From: Phascolarctos cinereus
Lineage: Eukaryota; Chordata; Mammalia; Diprotodontia; Phascolarctidae
Assembly (NCBI RefSeq): GCF_002099425.1
Contig: NW_018344126.1
Location: forward strand, 6,480,001-6,544,000
Length of the DNA stretch: 64,000 nt
Reading direction: 5' to 3'
The position numbers were made by a program, and so were the translations under genes. The stretch's first letter is position 1. Each line of letters begins with the position of its first letter. Below the pieces are notes generated by a model. It was given only the letters and a program-made list of their open reading frames with translations. It made no database searches and was not told where the DNA came from. This document shows, piece by piece, positions 11,109-23,481 of this stretch.

Positions 11109-11586
11109 GGCTGACTTCAGAAAAACCTGGAAAGACTTATGAGGTCTGATGCTGAATGAAGTGAGCAGAACCAAGAGGACTTTGTACACAATAATAACCA
11201 TGTTATACAGTGACTAATATTGTTAAACTGAACCCTTCTCAGCATTATGAGGATCTAAGACATCACCAGAGGCATTGGGATGGAAAATGCTGTCCACATC
11301 CAAAGAAAGAACTATGGAAGTCGAATCGCTATCCCTTATTTTTACCTTCTGTTGAGTTTTATTTCATCTTTCTGATGGTTCCTCCTATTGGTTTTAGTTT
11401 TTACTTACAACTTCACTAATGTGAAAATATGTTTAATGGGTATGTAAATGTAAAGCCTATATCAGATTGTGTGCCATCTTGGGAAGGGTGGAGGGGAGGA
11501 AGGGGGAGAAAAATTTTCAACTCAAAAGCATATGGAAGTGATTGTTGATAAATCAAAATAAATTAATAAAATTAAAAAAAAGAAAA
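11109..11586 (+). mobile_element. L1 LINE 3' end with target-site duplication
   Basis: A 5'-truncated copy nearly matching the complement of 14591-15070, including 'aaaaacctggaaagactta', 'gtgagcagaaccaagaggac', 'gctgtccacatccaaag' and the 'gggtggaggggaggaaggggga' tract. Flanking 17-mers at 11092-11108 and 11587-11603 (both beginning gaaaaagg and ending tgttt plus one base) agree at about 14 positions, fitting a duplicated target site. Closeness to the 14.6-kb copy indicates the same, relatively late subfamily. Confidence 0.9.
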
Positions 11587-11614
11587 GAAAAAGGAATGTT
11601 TTTCTGTTTCTTCT

Positions 11615-11755
11615 TTGGATGGGAATCCTATGTGACCTTAAGCAAATCTCTTTACATCTCTGTGTCTCAGTTTTGTCACCTTTAAAATGAGGTGGTGGAC
11701 TAGTTGATTTTTAGGGCTGCTTCCAACTTTAAATCTATGACATGAGGACCCTTTG
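11615..11755 (+). mobile_element. MIR3-like SINE fragment
   Basis: CORE segment 'gtgaccttaagcaaatctctttacatctctgtgtctcagttttgtc' followed by an L3/CR1-type tail 'ggactagttgatttttagggctgcttccaactttaaatctatgac'. The tRNA-like head is lost. Confidence 0.75.
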
Positions 11756-11759
11756 GGAA

Positions 11760-12059
11760 TGGTCGAATAAATGCTTTCTCAAGGTCTTTTCCAATTCTTG
11801 TGTTACTATATACTGAGTCAAAAGTGAAATAGGAATAGAAAATATTATCAGAAAAAAAAACATAGTGAAAGAACGTGGAACCACTGATGAGAGCTATCAA
11901 GAACTCAGCTTAATACTGAATCTAACATTGATTTTTGGTATTTTAAAGAAACAACTCCACTTTTCTGTTTTGAATTCCCCATGGTATTGTTGTTACAGTA
12001 AATGAAGTAGTGTCTACTAAAAATGACAATAACAATAAAAATATAATAACAAAACAACA
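11760..12059. other. unique AT-rich DNA
   Basis: No recognised feature. The last 70 bases are A/T-rich and border the L1 5' fragment. Confidence 0.35.
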
Positions 12060-13095
12060 AAAGTCCTTTTTGAGCTCTTCCATGGCCTGGGAATGATTCA
12101 CATTTTTCTTGGAGGCTTTGGATGTAGGAGCTCTGACTTTGTTGTCTTCTTCTGGTTGTATGTTTTGATCTTCTTTGTTACCAAAGTAAGATTCTATGGT
12201 CTGACTCTTTTTACACTGTTGCTCATGATCACAGCCAATTACTTGAGTTATAAACTCTTTGTTAAGGTAGAGGTCTGTTTCCAGTGTGGAGAATGTACTA
12301 TCCCATGCTTTGGGGGTTTTGTGCAGCTATTTTCAGAGATACTTCTAGGAACCTGTAAATTTTCAGTTCTTCCAAGGTGCTACGATCAAGGGTGAGGTGT
12401 TTACTCCTTTCCTAGCCTGTGCTCTGATCTATGAGTGACCACAAGCACTCTTTTCTCTCTTGGAAAATGTGAGGGTTTTCTCTTTACAGACACTACAAGC
12501 TCCACCATGCCAGTGCACCTCCTCAACCCACGACCACCACCCAGAATTGTGACCCAGACCCACACACAGGCAAAGCAAGAGAATCCTGCATCAGCAAAGA
12601 CATCCCTGTAATCCTCCTCTGATCAGCCACCTAATTCCCCTCAGTCTGTGGGCCGGAAGCTCAGGAGGCAGGTGCTGCTGCCCCCGGGGCCAAACTCAGG
12701 GACTGGGGCTGGTACCGAGCTTCTCTCTCATGGCAGACACAGACTTTCCTTACTGACCTTCTAAGTGGTCATTGGCATTGGTGGGTTGAGCTAGAAACCA
12801 CCACAGCTTCCCATGATTCAGTCATCTGAGGCCTGCTCCAGGTTTGCTGAGGCCTGTTTTGCCTGTGCGCCCATGCCAAACTGTGCTCCTCTCCTAGCCC
12901 GGCATTATAGACCTTTCTGATCAACCATCCATGTTGTCTTGGGCTAGAAATTTGTTTCACTTTGTCTTTTTGTGGGTTCTGCTGCTCTAGAATTTGTTTA
13001 AAGCCATTTTTTACAACTATTTGGAAGGGTTTGGGGGAGAGCTCAAGCAAGTCACTGGTTTCACTCCACCATCTTGGCTCCGCCCCCCAGCCCCA
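12060..13095 (-). mobile_element. L1 LINE 5'UTR fragment, 3' part missing
   Basis: On the minus strand it begins at about 13085 with 'ggagccaagatggtggag', the same start as 19928 and 3925, and continues through a GC-richer 5'UTR to the ORF1 N-terminal region near 12060. Landmarks shared with 18990-19920 include 'tttgagctcttc' and 'ttggatgtaggagctctga'. It ends there without ORF2 or a 3'UTR. The 5'UTR carries the L1 internal promoter in the family; no specific site is assigned here. Confidence 0.8.
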
Positions 13096-13828
13096 TTTCC
13101 TATAAAGACTAATGATGCCCATCTCTGGGGATGTGCTCTTCTAAAGTAAGCATAAAGACCCCAGTCCTGTTAAATACTTAGTTAGAACACTTCCCTAGTC
13201 ACATATCCCTAAGCCTCAACGGCCATCTGTCTAAATGGCATTAAGCCCATTCCAAAGTTGATTACTCTTTTTGTCCAGGGCTGTTTCATGCAGGAAAGTC
13301 TTGGACAATCAGCAAAAATGATTGTGAAGTTTCCCAGTCACAGTTTAGCTTCACAAGAGAAATAGGTCAGCACAGCAGATTGCAATTCACAGTGAATCAG
13401 AGCATAGCTCTTCCATAATAGGAAAAATTTTGGCTGACTTTATTGGGCTCTGTCCATGGCATCAAGAAATCTTTTGGGTTAGGTGGATCCAGGAATCTCT
13501 CTGAACCTATTTAAGTCAGTGTTATGGGACAACATGGGGAAAGAAGGGAAATATCACAATTAGTTTTCAAGCTGTATACAAACAACAAAGCAGGAGAAGG
13601 GATGTGAATCAAATAAGCTTTAGAATTTGCAGAGGACTAAAATCTAATAGATGTATCTGTGTATCTGTGTATGTATGTATGTATGCTTGCTTAAAACGTG
13701 TGTGCATATGGTTGATAACTTTCAAATGCTGTTTTTCTTTTTTTAATGAAGTATCTTTATATTATTGATTTAATTATTTTACTGACATTCTTTAGATTAG
13801 CAAATTTGGCTAAAGAATATAGAGTATA
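13096..13828. other. unique DNA with a short GTAT-rich tract
   Basis: Nothing recognised except a low-complexity gtatctgtgtatgtatg run around 13650-13690. Confidence 0.4.
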
Positions 13829-13829
13829 A

Positions 13830-13986
13830 GGGGCAGCTAGGTTGCATAGTAGATAGAGCATCAGCCTTGGAGTCAGGAGAACCTAAGTTCAAATACGGCC
13901 TGAGACACTTGACACTTACTAGCTGTGTGACCTTGGGCAAGTCACTTAACCCCATTGTCTAGCCAAAAAAATAAAAATAAAAATAG
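13830..13986 (+). mobile_element. poly(A) tRNA-type SINE (WSINE-like)
   Basis: Starts GGGGCAGCTAGGTTGC, with 'gttcaaatacggcctgagac', 'gctgtgtgaccttgggcaagtcacttaacc' and an A-rich tail of aaaata units. It is full length. No convincing target-site duplication was found. Confidence 0.9.
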
Positions 13987-13989
13987 AGG

Positions 13990-14590
13990 GAGAGGGAGTG
14001 TGCTATATTTCCTTGGTTAAACTTTCCAAAAGGATATTTTCTTTGCATGTGGCTTGCTCACATCACCCAAGTATGCATTTCCCAGGTAGATTAGAATATA
14101 ATCTGGTCTATGGAGTAAGTACTGTGCTCTTTAAAAAAATCTATGAATACTTGTTTAATGAATAGACAGGAATAGTGTCAGAAACTTATAGGACATCAAA
14201 TTCATAATGCAAATCATTTCTTTTCAAACTTCTTGGCCACAAATTTACTTGGAATTCTTCCAGTTTATCAAGCTTAAATCGTGGATTAGAAAAAAATAAG
14301 CAGCTCATAGAACTCACCTTGTGCACGTTATAAAGGATTTTAAACCACTGTCTTTTTCAGTGACTAATAAGAGTCATTCCACTCAAAAGTTATGCTATTT
14401 ATAATACTAGAGCTTTTATACCAGGTAGTCAGAACCTGGGCAGCTTAACTTAACTAGCAGATAAAATCCACAAGTGAAAAAAAAAATGGTTTCAGATATG
14501 ATCCTAGCCAGATAGGGACATATTCACTTGCTCAGATTGTAAGCACAAGTTGGACTAAATGAAACTTTTTTGATACTATTCATTAGATAC
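13990..14590. other. unique AT-rich DNA
   Basis: No repeat, RNA gene or coding frame recognised. Confidence 0.4.
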
Positions 14591-15069
14591 TTTTTTAAAA
14601 AAATTATTAATTTATTTTGATTTCTCAATAATCACTTCCATATGCTTTTGAGTTGAAAATTTTTCTCCCCCTTCCTCCCCTCCACCCTTCCTAAGATGGC
14701 ACACAATCTGATATAGGCTTTACATTTACATACCCATTAAACATATTTTCACATTAGTGAAGTTGTAAGTAAAAATTAAAACCAATACGAGGAACCACCA
14801 GAAAGATGAAACAAAATTTCAACTGAAGGTAAAATTAAGTGAGAGCAAATTTGACTACCATAGTTCTTTCTTTGGATGTGGACAGCATTTTCCATCCCGA
14901 GGCCTCTGGAGATGTCTTATATCCTCATAATGCTGAGAAGGGTTCAGTTTAACATTCTTAGTCATTGCATAACGTGGCTGTATTGTATACAAGACCTCTT
15001 GGTTCTGCTCACTTCACTCAGCATCAGACCATATAAGTCTTCCAGGTTTTTCTGAAGTCAGCCTGTTCA

Positions 15070-15339
15070 TCATTTCTTATAGAACAATAGTATTTCATTA
15101 CATTCATATACCACAACTTGCTCAGCCATTCCCCAGTTGATGGGCATCCTTTCAATTTCCAATTCTTTGCCACCACAAAGAGCTGCTATGAATATTTTTG
15201 TACATGTGGGGCCTTTTCCCATTTGTTTGATCTCTTTGGGATATAGCCCTAGAAGTACTATTGCTGGATCAAAGGGTATGCACATTTTTGTAGCCCTTTG
15301 GGCATAGTTCCAAAACGTTCTCCAAAATGGTTGGATCAC
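15070..15339 (-). pseudogene. L1 ORF2 C-terminal segment
   Basis: Contains IQPFWRTFWNYA, IPFDPAIVLLGLYPKEIKQMG, CTKIFIAAL and MPINWGMAEQVVVYECNEIL, closely following the human ORF2 end (VQPLWKSVWRF, IPFDPAIPLLGIYPKDYK, TRMFIAALFTIAKTWNQP). It ends at the ORF2 C-terminus, just before the 3'UTR. Related pieces upstream on the same element are 15877-15608 (LSDLWRTEELMTKQEIENI) and 15567-15352 (EEIKAIHSHMKKCSKSL), each in a different frame or set off by a stop. Confidence 0.9.
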
Positions 15340-16640
15340 TTCACAACGCCATCAACAATGTATTACTCTTCCAATTTTCCCATGTCTTCTCCAACATTTA
15401 TCATTTTCCTGTTTTGTCATGTTGGTCAATCTGGTAGTTGTGATGTGGTACCCCAGAGTTGTTTTGATTTTCATTTCTCTAATCAATAATGATTTAGAGC
15501 ATTTTTTCATATGACTATGGATGGCTTTAATTTCTTCATCTGAGAACTGTTCATATTCTTTGATCATTTATCAATTGGGGAATGGCTTGTGTTCTTATAA
15601 ATTTGTCTTAATTCTCTACATATTTTAGAAATGAGGCCTTATCAGAGAGACTTGTAAAATTTCTTTCCCAATTTTCTACCTTCCTTCTACTCTTAGTTGC
15701 ATTGGCTTTGTTTGTACAAAAACTTGTCAATTTAATGCAAACAAAATTATCCATTTTGCTTTTGATAATGTTCTCTATCTCCTGTTTGGTCATTAATTCT
15801 TCTGTTCTCCATAGATCTGATAGGTAAACTATTTCTTGTTCTCCCAGTTTACTTATGGTATCAGCCCTTATATCCAAGTCATGAACCCATTTTGACTTTA
15901 TTTTGGTATATGGTGTGAGATTTGTTTGGGTCTACGCCTAGTTTCTGCCATACTCTTTTCCAGATTTCCCAGCAGCTTTTTTCAGAGTGGGTTCTTATCC
16001 CAGAAGTTGGGGTCTTTGGGTTTATCATAATAGATTACTATAGTAATTGACTACTATGTCTTGCATATTTAACCTATTCTGCTGATCCACCCCCCTATTT
16101 CTTAGGCAGTACCAAGCAGTTTTGATGATTGCTACTTTCTAATACAATTTAAGCTCAGGAATTGCTAAGCCACCTTCCTCTGCGTTTCTTTTCATTAGTT
16201 CCTTTGATATTCTGAACCTTTTGTTTTTCCCAATGAATCTTGTTATTACTTTTACTAAGTTTACAAAATAATTTTTTGGTAGTTTGGTTTGTATGATACT
16301 GAATAAGTAAATTAGCTTAGGTAGGATTGTCATTTTTAATATATTATCTTGGCCTACCCAACTGTTTTTCCAATTATTTAGATCTGATTTTATTTGTGTG
16401 AAAAGTGTTTTGTAATTGTGTTCATAGAGTTCCTGGGTTTGTTTGGAGGTAGACTCCTAAATATTTTATAATGGCTACAGTAAGGTTAAATGGGATTTCT
16501 CTTTCTATCTCTTCCTGTTAGGCTTTGTTGGTAATATATAGAAATGCTGATGATTTATGTAGGTTTGTTTTATAGCCTGCAACTTTGCTAAAGTTGTTTA
16601 TTATTTCAAGTATTTTTTTACTTGATTCTCTAGGATTCTC

Positions 16641-17620
<980 letters not shown>

Positions 17621-17852
17621 TTAAATTAACCAAAGGTTTATCTATTTTATTTTTTTTCATAAAACCAGCTCTTAGTTTTATTTATTAGTTCAATAGTTTT
17701 CTTAATTTCAATTTTATTAATTTTTCCTTTGGTTTTCAATATTTCTAATTTGGTGTTTAGTTGAGGATTTTTAATTTGTTCTTTTTCTAGTTTTTTTAGT
17801 TGTATGCCCAATTCATTAATCTCCTCTTTTTCTATTTTATTTATGTAAGCAT

Positions 17853-18743
17853 TTAGAGATATAAAACTTCCCCTAAGAACTGCTTTGCTGCATCCCATAA
17901 GTTTTGGTATGTTGTCTCATTATTGTCATTCTCTTGAATGAAATTATTGATTGTTTCTATGATTTGTTGTTTGACCCAATCATTTTTTAGGATTAGATTA
18001 TTTAGTTTCCAATTATTTTTTAGTCTATCTTCCCATGGCCCTTTATTACATATAATTTTTATTGCATCATGATCTGAAAAGGATGCATTTAATATTTCTG
18101 TCTTTCTGCATTGGATTGTGAGGTTCTTATGCCCTAGTACATGGTCAATTTTTGTGTATGTGCCATGTACTGCCAAGTAAAAAGTATATTCCTTTCTATC
18201 CCCATTCAATTTTCTCCAGAGGTTTATCATACCTAACTTTTCTAATGTCCTATTCAGTTCCTTAACTTCTTTCTTATTTATTTTGTGGTTAGATTTATCT
18301 AGTGCAGAGAGGGGGAGGTTGAGATCCCCCTCTAGTATAGTTTTGCTGTCTATTTCTTCCTGTAACTCCCTGAACTTCTCTAAGAATTTGGATGCTATAC
18401 TATTTGGTGCATATATGTCTAGTAATGATATTACTTCATTGTCTATGGTGCCTTTTAGCAGGATGTAATTTCCTTCCTTATCTCTTTTGATTAGATCTAG
18501 TTTTGCTCTTGCTTTGTGTAAGATAAGGATTGCTACCCCTGCTGTTTTTACTTCATCCGAGGCATAATATATTCTTTTCCATCCTTTTACTTTTATGATT
18601 TCCTGAAAGATATTGTCCAGGCTCTTTTTTTCATCATGATTTTCAGGTAGTCCAATAATTTTTAAATTGTCTATCCTGAATAGATTTTCCAGGTCAGTCA
18701 TTTTATCAATGAGGTGTTTTACATTTTCATCTATTTTTTTCAT
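17853..18743 (-). pseudogene. in-frame fusion of L1 ORF1 to ORF2 endonuclease
   Basis: One uninterrupted 296-codon frame. Residues 1-51 are ORF1p: end of the coiled coil and the RRM start (ENLFRIDNLKIIGLPENH). From about residue 54 it is ORF2 endonuclease: GWKRIYYASDEVKTAGVAIL, IKRDKEGNYILLKGTI, LLDIYAPNSIASKFLEK, then EGDLNLPLSALDKSNHKINK, EYTFYLAVHGTYTKIDHVLGH and FSDHDAIK. The D/N of 'GDLN', the 'Y.KIDH' and the 'SDH' catalytic motifs are present. The first endonuclease strands, which carry the catalytic Asn and Glu, were removed with the ORF1 C-terminus, so the product could not nick DNA. The open frame across the join is chance or recent. The ATG lies inside ORF1. Confidence 0.9.
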
Positions 18744-18877
18744 ATTTTTTGTTTCTGTTTGACTGATTCTTGCTCTCTCATAGAGACATTAGTTTCCATT
18801 TTTCCAAATCTAGTTTTTAGAAGATTGTTTTCTTCTGTTAGTTTTTGTACTTCTTTCTTCAATTGGCCAATTGTGTT

Positions 18878-19138
18878 TTATATGGACTTGTTTTCTTCAG
18901 TGTACTCTTCTGTTAGCTTTTGTACTTCCTTTTTCAATTGCCCAATTGTATTTTTGAAGGACTCTGCTACCTCTCTCATTTGACTATTAAAATCCTTCAT
19001 GAGCTCTTCTAACAAGGCTGTTTGGGCTTCAGACCAGTTCATATTCCCTTTTGTTGTTGCAGATGTGGGTTTGTTGACAATGTTGTCCTCTTCACTCTTC
19101 TCATTATCTGAATCTATGGTACATTTCTTTTCACTCAT
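18878..19138 (-). pseudogene. L1 ORF1 N-terminus and coiled coil
   Basis: Starts at an ATG (19138) that fits the natural ORF1 start: MSEKKCTIDSDNEKSEED, then an acidic/serine-rich leader, GNMNWSEAQTALLEELMKD and a heptad-like stretch (SFKNTIGQLKKEVQKLTEEY) typical of the ORF1p trimerising coiled coil. The frame then stops; the related coiled-coil continuation follows at 18743 in another frame. The same leader is seen decayed at 2793-2981. Confidence 0.85.
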
Positions 19139-19930
19139 GATGTTTCTTTATTGAGCTCTCCTGCTGGGGAACAGAGGGCACTGACCCAAGCTTCTTGTGT
19201 TGGGAGCCTAGGTCTTGGTCACTGGCATTGTGTACTGGGGCCTCTTATGTTGGCAATTGGAGGCTGTAGGTTTGTGGCAGCTTACCTCATGTTGGGCTGG
19301 AATCAGCAAGGCTGGAACTTTCAGGCAATTCTAGGTTGCCTGCTTTTCCTTTCCTTTAGCTTTCTTCAGCTTCTTTTAGATGAGTGCTGCAGGGTGTTTA
19401 TCTTCCTGGGGCCCCCTGCAGTGTTGTCTCCCTTGTTTCTGCTAATGCACTGGGAGATTCCTTTGTGGTAGAGTACTCAGGCACCTTGTGATTTTCTGAG
19501 CTGGTTTCCACCAGTTCCCCCACCCTCACTGAGGCACTTGGAAGTCCAGGTGTTGGCGTTTGCCTGTTCTACCACCTGGGCTTCAGGATTTCTTCACAAT
19601 TGGAGGCTGCAGGTCTTCGACAGCTCATCTGATATTGGGCTAGAACCAGCAAGGCTGGGGCTTTAGGACACCTTTAGTTTGCTTTCTGCACCTCCTTTCA
19701 GATGAATGCTGCAGGGTACTTATCGTCTGGGGCCTTTTGTAGTTCTGCCTCCCTTATTTTTGCTGAGGCACTGGAAGACCCATTTGCTGGGCTTCTGCAC
19801 TGCTGCTCCCTGTCTTTCTTCTAGTTCAGCTGTTTCATGTTTTTTTTCTGGGGTGATATTTTCTGGGTTTTCAGAAGTTGATGGGGAGAATGGGAGCGAC
19901 TACCTTTTTACTCCACCATCTTGGCTCCTG

Positions 19931-20447
19931 GAAGCAGAAGTCCCATTAAATGCTTCTGTTATATAAGAATGGGAAAACACTCAAAATGCCCAGGTTGAAA
20001 AATGTTGTCATATTAACATGTGAATTTTCAAGGAATGAAGGTTGTATGTATGTAATGATAAATGAACCTTAACATGTTGGTCAGGAAAATATGATATAAG
20101 TGTATTGTAAATGGAAAGAGAAAATTAAGTGTGGTAAAAGGAAATGCTATCAAACTCTCCTTAGTGAATCAGATAGTATTCATATTTCTAGATAATTGAG
20201 TCATGGTGACAATAATAACAAATCATTATTTTGAAATAATCAGCATAATCATCAGAGGCCAACCTAAAAAGCTTGTTATGCTAATGTTTGCAAACCAAAA
20301 AATGCTACCTTCTGGGCTATCATCTTGCTTTAGCTTAAGAAAATATAACAATGGAAATCAGAAAAGACTGACTTCTCTTACATGCCCTGGTGATTCCTCT
20401 TATAATATTTGCATAAAAATTGCTCATTATAATTTTATGTATGTCAC
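19931..20447. other. unique AT-rich DNA
   Basis: No repeat or coding frame recognised. Confidence 0.4.
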
Positions 20448-20449
20448 AT

Positions 20450-20600
20450 AAAAGGTACTAGCTTCAAAGTCAGGGATATCTGAGTACCTCCTCTGACACA
20501 TTTTTTGTATGAACCTGGGTAAATCACTTAATGTCTTAGTGCCTCAAATTTTTTAAGACCTTGAGTTGCAGAGTAGGTGATGATCTAGTCTGGTAGAAGA
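20450..20600 (+). mobile_element. MIR-like SINE, degraded
   Basis: 'cttcaaagtcagggatatctgagta', 'gaacctgggtaaatcacttaatgtcttagtgcctcaa' and a possible L3-type tail 'gatgatctagtctgg' follow the MIR order. Confidence 0.55.
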
Positions 20601-21022
20601 TTTTTTTTTTTGCATCAATAGCTCTTTTTACCAATAACATCACCAGCCTGGTCCAACAAAATTTAAAAATTCATCAAGTACAAGTGTATAAAAAGAAGAC
20701 ATATTTTGTCAGAATTTAGAATACAAGTCAATGAAATACTTTATTCCATACATTGTTACAAGCCAAGGCAGAGAGAAGCATCAGTTGGCATAGAAAGAAG
20801 TATATTTCTGTGGGCCAAGTAAGGTTCTTTATACAAGCCATTTCCTTTAGGTACTAATAGTATATAGAAAACAAATAGTTACGTTGGGTTCTCAGACCAT
20901 GGAAATAGTTTCTTATGTGTTAGGGGAGGGAATAGTAATTCCCAAATTTGCTAGTTTGTCATTGGCCACAAGGGTTTGAGACAGGTTCCACTTTGTCTTT
21001 TGTTGGCTTGTATAAGAACTAG
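20601..21022. other. unique DNA, nothing recognised
   Basis: No recognised repeat or coding frame. Confidence 0.4.
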
Positions 21023-21024
21023 GA

Positions 21025-21735
21025 TAGGAACAATCAATGAAAAAGTAATTATTAACTGCCTACCTTGTGTCCTGTACTAGGAAATGGAACTACAACTGTA
21101 ATGAATGAAACAATCCCTGCTCACAGGGAGTTTGTATTCAACTGGGAGATGGTATATATACAAATATAAACAGAATAAATATTGACAGAATACATAGAAA
21201 GTAAGGCAGTATGAGTGGGAGGATACTGGCAGTTGAGAGAATCAGGAAAGGTTTTTTATATAAGGTGGTACTTGAGCAGAATCTTGAAGGAAGTAATACA
21301 TTGTTTAAATTGGAAGTGAGGAAGAAATACTTTCCATACATGGGGGAATCCAGAAAAAAGAAAAAAAGAAAAAAACTATAGAAAGAGGAGTTGGAGTGCT
21401 AGGTAAGAGGAATGGAGAGAAGGCCACTTTGGTTGGATCATTTTGTGTGTGGAGGCGGGGTGGGGAAGCTAACACAAAATTAAAGTAGAAAGATAAATTG
21501 GGACAGAATTGTAAATGGCTTTTAAAGCTAAATAGAGGAGGTTATATTTTTTCTAAGAGATAAAAGAGAGTCACTAGAATTTATGGAGTGAGGGAGTGAC
21601 GTGGTCAGTTCTGTGATTAAGAAAAATCTTTTTGGCAGTAGTGTGTGGGATACATTGAAGCAAGGAGAGATGAGGCAAAGATAATAAGAAGAGGCTGTTT
21701 AAATAATTTGAGAGGTGATAAATGTCTGAAGAAGA
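21025..21735 (+). repeat. ancient middle-repetitive element, family not named, copy 1
   Basis: Aligns by eye with 62030-62400: both carry the order 'aatggcttttaaagctaaatagagga' (copy 2: 'aaggctttgaatgccaaacaaga'), 'gagtcactagaatttatggagtgaggg', 'gtcagttctgtgattaagaaaaatc' and 'ggatacattgaag'. The start ('tattaactgcctaccttgtgtcctgtactagg') is a module also seen at 34736, 53805 and 63205. I recall similar sequence across therian mammals but cannot name the family. No coding frame is present. Its likely continuation is at 25645-25855, split off by later insertions. Confidence 0.6.
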
Positions 21736-21767
21736 CAACAATGTATTCAAATAAATTATCATATATA

Positions 21768-21853
21768 TGACATATATATATATATATATATACCTATAAT
21801 AAGCCTCATTGTGTGTGTATGTGTGTATATGTATGTATATACATATATATGTG

Positions 21854-21905
<52 letters not shown>

Positions 21906-21906
21906 A
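21768..21906. repeat. compound (TA)n/(TG)n microsatellite inside an inverted repeat
   Basis: Alternating TA and TG blocks with several short self-complementary stretches. It is flanked by a perfect 15-bp inverted repeat: 21796-21810 (ataataagcctcatt) and 21907-21921 (its exact complement reversed). The TG/TA-rich interval between the arms is 96 bp. Confidence 0.9.
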
Positions 21907-21924
21907 AATGAGGCTTATTATTTT

Positions 21925-22858
21925 TGAGTGAATTTTTAAGTGAATTCATTTGAATTTGAGTAAATTTATTGATTTAATAGTAAGGCTAGCAGGTTACTAT
22001 TTAATCAGGTCAACTAATTCCTCAGTAATTAGTGCACAAAGAGTGATTTACAAAACTTATTTTTTATAACAGAATAGAAAAATTAGAAAAAAAAAAAGGA
22101 AACTTGTTTTGAACAAAATTCAATTGCATGAGACAAGTCATTTGACTAGTTTGCTTCTCCCAGGCTTTCTTAACCCAGACTTGTCAAAGTGAGATTACCT
22201 CAGAAGTCCTTGCCCTACAGGTGATGCCTTTTGTAACCAGAAAGCTTACTTGGAAAGAAGAACTTGTGGTCTGTAGATAGCAATAATCCCCTATCTTCCA
22301 GCTGCCAAACTTAGAAGACTGCATTACTCAACTTAGACTCTAGCTCAAGAAAAGAAGAGACTGGAAAGAGGAACTTAATCTTTAGTCAATCTCCCTTTCT
22401 CCAGCTACTAGAAAAAGGAAGTTAGCTTATAAAAGGAACTTAGTCTTATAATTCAATGATTATTTTATTATTATATTCATTAAACAATTAGTAATATGTT
22501 ATATTAAATGTAATAATTAATACAATAAAAACTAGTATAATATTGTGGCTTTATTATTCTTACAAAGATATATGTCTTACTCTAGATTATCTGTTACTAA
22601 ATAATAAAGTCTTATCAATCTGTGAATTCACTAAATCTACAGGTAACCTAGACTTAAGGTTTTAACATATCTATATTAGTTTGTCTTAACTGTTAGGGCT
22701 AGCTTTTCCCAAGGAAGGGAGTTTAATCCTATAATCAAACTAAAAATAAATCAAAGTAATCAATACTGATTTTGTTTTCACATGTGAGAGATATTTGCAA
22801 GTAGAAATGTCAAGATTATACAATTGATTTTAAATGTTTAGTGAAGGAGAGAGAGGAG
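21925..22858. other. unique or unrecognised AT-rich DNA
   Basis: A partly GC-richer segment at 22140-22440 contains loosely repeated phrases ('gaaagaagaactt', 'gaaagaggaactta', 'aaaaggaacttagtc'), but I cannot assign it to a family. Confidence 0.35.
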
Positions 22859-23481
22859 GCAAGGGTGATTGTTGTCTTTCATTCTCAAAAGGAGGATCAC
22901 TATGACATAACTGTTAGAGTTAAGTTATAGTGTGTCTAATTGTGGTTTATCAGACCAATATGAGCTCAGAATGTTCTACCAGAGGCTGGGCACAAATAGT
23001 CTGTGTGAACATTTGGGATGGATTCTCTAAATTTAATCATCTCTCATTTCTTTTGAAATACTCTAATTCTGTTTTACTCATAGAATACAACTTCTCTGAT
23101 GAGGGTGTGCCATTATGGGCAGTGCTGTGCCAGTGTCTCTCATGTCATGCAATCAATTCCAAAGTTCTTGAGAGAGACCTTGAAAGTATCCTTGTATTGC
23201 TTTTTCTAACTACCACGTGTGTGCCCTGTGTGAGTTCTCCATAAAGTAGTCTTTTAGGCAAATGTACATTTAGCATTTGAACAATGTGGCCAGCCCATTG
23301 GAGTTGCACTCTCTGAAGCAGAGTTTGAATGTTTGACAGTTTGGTTCAAGAAAGGACCTCAGTGTCTAGTATCTTATCCTGCCAGATGATCTTCAGAATC
23401 TTCCTAAGACAATTCAAATGGAAGGGAATCTGTTTCCTGGCATGGTGCCAATATACTGTCTAGATTTCACAGGCATAATAG

